Shown here: piece after piece, positions 5,082 through 6,168 of the stretch
How positions within the stretch are numbered: the stretch's first letter is position 1
Layout of the letters: the number at the start of each line of letters is the position of its first letter
The notes under the pieces: model-generated
Databases searched by the model: none
What the model was told of the DNA's origin: nothing
Seen by the model: the letters and a program-made list of their open reading frames with translations, nothing else
Made by a program: the position numbers and the translations under genes
Assembly (NCBI GenBank): GCA_964596705.1
Contig: CAZQVG010000032.1
Location: 1 to 6,168 of the forward strand
DNA: 6,168 nucleotides
DNA from: JABJPM01 sp964596705
Lineage (GTDB): Archaea > Nanobdellota > Nanobdellia > SCGC-AAA011-G17 > PNOQ01
Reading direction: 5' to 3'

Positions 5082-5385
5082 AACTATCTATCACTTCTTC
5101 AATTTTATATAATTTTAATTCAAGCTCCCCTAATGCTTCTTTTAAACTTTCTTTAGAGTTCCACTCGAATCGGATATATCTTACATATTCTCTACTAAAA
5201 ACATCTAATACTTTGGATTCAGAAACAACAACCATTACTTTTCCAGATTTATATTCTTTTGAAAAACTATAAAATGGGTCATCCCAATTACTCTCTAATT
5301 TAAACCCCAAATCAGATAAATATTTCTTTGGATCTTTAATGAATTCTTCGTTTGAAACTTTCCTTTGATAATATCCGCTTGCCAT
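5080..5385 (-). CDS. Conserved-looking hypothetical protein, 101 residues
   Basis: I do not recognise the family. The protein looks soluble and compact with alpha/beta character: a short helical start (SNEEFIKDPKKYLSDL, 11-26), strands around FKLES, FYSFSKEY and KVMVVVSESKVLDVFS (49-64), then VRYIRFEW (68-75), then a C-terminal helix rich in Lys, Glu and Leu (78-98). There is no signal peptide, membrane helix, cysteine cluster or evident catalytic motif. Coding status is supported by the strong promoter match: CGAAAAA plus TTTATAAG centred 25-26 nt before the ATG. It lies 31 nt upstream of the PIN gene, in the position where eIF2-gamma is often found in archaea, and it diverges from gyrB. Confidence 0.7.
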   Translation of the reverse strand: MASGYYQRKVSNEEFIKDPKKYLSDLGFKLESNWDDPFYSFSKEYKSGKVMVVVSESKVLDVFSREYVRYIRFEWNSKESLKEALGELELKLYKIEEVIDS

Positions 5386-5406
5386 AATTTATTCCATTAA
5401 TCTAAA

Positions 5407-5421
5407 CTTATAAATTTTTCG
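5407..5421 (-). promoter_or_regulatory. BRE/TATA promoter of the 101-residue gene (leaderless)
   Basis: The minus strand reads CGAAAAA followed by TTTATAAG, one of the best BRE/TATA matches in the window. The TATA centre is 25-26 nt from the start codon, so the transcript should begin at the ATG. Confidence 0.6.
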
Positions 5422-5450
5422 TTTCTTTTACTACCTGAGAGGTGATACAT

Positions 5451-5468
5451 TTTTATTTATAAATAAAA
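5451..5468. repeat. Perfect 18-bp palindrome in the gyrB divergent region
   Basis: TTTTATTTATAAATAAAA is its own reverse complement and contains a central TTTATAAA, which could act as a TATA box in either direction. It lies between the promoter of the leftward gene and that of gyrB, about 60 nt upstream of the gyrB TATA box. It may be a bidirectional TATA element or a regulator site. Confidence 0.5.
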
Positions 5469-5490
5469 TGCCGAAAATCAGATTTTGGCA
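5469..5490. other. Hairpin next to the palindrome
   Basis: TGCC-(G)-AAAA (5469-5477) pairs with TTTTGGCA (5483-5490) around a five-base TCAGA loop, giving 8 bp with one bulged G. It is immediately downstream of the 18-bp palindrome and upstream of the gyrB promoter. It could be an operator half or a transcript hairpin; no known class is recognised. Confidence 0.35.
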
Positions 5491-5519
5491 CTACAGGCCT
5501 CAAAACCCAAAAATTCGAG

Positions 5520-5537
5520 CAGAAACCTTTATAAATA
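5520..5537 (+). promoter_or_regulatory. BRE/TATA promoter of gyrB
   Basis: CAGAAACC (BRE-like) is followed by TTTATAAATA, with TTTATAAA at 5528-5535. The centre is 46 nt before the gyrB ATG, predicting a start near 5558 and a leader of about 20 nt. The leader is A/T-rich and has no Shine-Dalgarno sequence. Confidence 0.55.
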
Positions 5538-5577
5538 AAAGCACCTTTTTTCCATTAGAATTATAAAAATTTTTACA

Positions 5578-6168
5578 ATGGAAAACAACCAAACTAGCCA
5601 GTACAATGCAAGCCAAATAAAGGTATTGGAAGGCTTAGAAGCAGTCAGAAAAAGGCCTGCAATGTACATTGGCGATACAGGAATAAAAGGATTACATCAT
5701 CTCGTTTACGAAGTTGTAGACAACTCAGTAGACGAAGCAATGGCAGGTTATTGTAATGAAATAAACGTAACCATAAATGAAGACAATTCAATAACTATAG
5801 AAGATAACGGTCGTGGAATTCCAACCGAACATCATAAAGAAAAAAATAAGTCTGCTCTAGAAGTTGTAATGACAGTTCTTCATGCAGGTGGAAAATTTGA
5901 TAAGTCCACTTACAAGGTTTCTGGAGGGTTGCATGGTGTAGGTGTTTCAGTTGTAAATGCACTTTCAACAAAACTAGTCGTAGAAATAAAGCGAAATAAC
6001 CAAATACACCGACAAGAGTATGAAAGGGGAAAACCAATTACTGATTTACAAATAATTGGAGAAACAACAGAAACAGGAACAAAAGTAACTTTTACACCAG
6101 ATCCAGAAATATTTTCAACAACAAAATTTGAATACGATATCTTAGCAAATAGATTAAGAGAGTTATCC
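5578..6168 (+). CDS. gyrB: DNA gyrase subunit B, N-terminal part (cut by window edge)
   Basis: GyrB supplies the ATPase of DNA gyrase, a type IIA topoisomerase that introduces negative supercoils together with GyrA. The 197 codons present cover the GHKL ATPase domain. QIKVLEGLEAVRKRPAMYIG (13-32) is the classic GyrB opening. EVVDNSVDEA (45-54) carries the general-base Glu45 and the magnesium ligand Asn49. EDNGRGIP (75-82) holds the adenine-contact Asp76, HAGGKF (102-107) follows, and GGLHGVG (116-122) forms the ATP lid. The start of the transducer domain (TGTKVTFTPD) is near the edge. All catalytic residues are intact. The bacterial-type sequence in an archaeal chromosome reflects the known ancient acquisition of gyrase by several archaeal lineages. 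The gene diverges from the 101-residue gene and continues beyond 6168. Confidence 0.95.
   Translation, partial: MENNQTSQYNASQIKVLEGLEAVRKRPAMYIGDTGIKGLHHLVYEVVDNSVDEAMAGYCNEINVTINEDNSITIEDNGRGIPTEHHKEKNKSALEVVMTVLHAGGKFDKSTYKVSGGLHGVGVSVVNALSTKLVVEIKRNNQIHRQEYERGKPITDLQIIGETTETGTKVTFTPDPEIFSTTKFEYDILANRLRELS

Noticed and set aside
5468..5566. A 32-codon ORF (MPKIRFWHYRPQ...) on the plus strand upstream of gyrB
   Set aside because: It runs through the gyrB promoter, its only Shine-Dalgarno-like sequence is about 21 nt away, and its ATG overlaps the palindrome. Length is within chance expectation.
5795..6037. An 80-codon minus-strand ORF inside gyrB
   Set aside because: It lies opposite the highly conserved GHKL ATPase motifs of gyrB and has no promoter or family resemblance.

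Overview
The window reads as a stretch of AT-rich archaeal chromosome, most likely from a DPANN-type archaeon such as Woesearchaeota or Pacearchaeota. It carries archaeal transcription and translation genes: RNA polymerase subunits E' (Rpo7) and E'' (Spt4) and ribosomal proteins eS24 and eS31/S27ae. Several start codons have a BRE/TATA-like element centred about 26-28 nt upstream, as expected for leaderless archaeal transcripts, and one gene has the archaeal Shine-Dalgarno core GGTGAT. The lineage is inferred from gene content, small compact genes and base composition; no marker here fixes it.

Layout. Positions 1-109 (+) hold the 3' end of a probable histidyl-tRNA synthetase, meeting the next gene tail to tail. 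Positions 1863-111 (-) hold a leftward cluster: the kleisin ScpA, an overlapping 84-residue two-helix membrane protein, and a DUF4013-type membrane protein. Positions 1941-2930 (+), divergent from scpA, hold an AI-2E/PerM-family permease. Positions 2931-3087 lie between convergent genes and contain an unusually GC-rich element that folds into a three-way junction, the best candidate here for an undescribed RNA. Positions 5385-3088 (-) hold the main leftward block: an orphan 101-residue protein, a PIN-domain nuclease, rpoE', spt4, rps24e, rps27ae and a small predicted lipoprotein. Positions 5386-5577 are a divergent promoter region with an 18-bp perfect palindrome and a hairpin. Positions 5578-6168 (+) hold the start of DNA gyrase subunit B, cut by the window edge.

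How the genes fit together. PIN-rpoE'-spt4-rps24e-rps27ae is a conserved archaeal transcription/translation neighbourhood. Here it looks condensed: spt4 abuts rps24e with no DUF359 (dephospho-CoA kinase) gene between them, eIF2-gamma is not next to the PIN gene, and Kae1/Bud32 does not follow rps27ae. ScpA and GyrB are both chromosome-structure proteins of bacterial type, but they lie in separate transcription units. No mobile elements, CRISPR arrays, tRNA genes or rRNA genes were seen.
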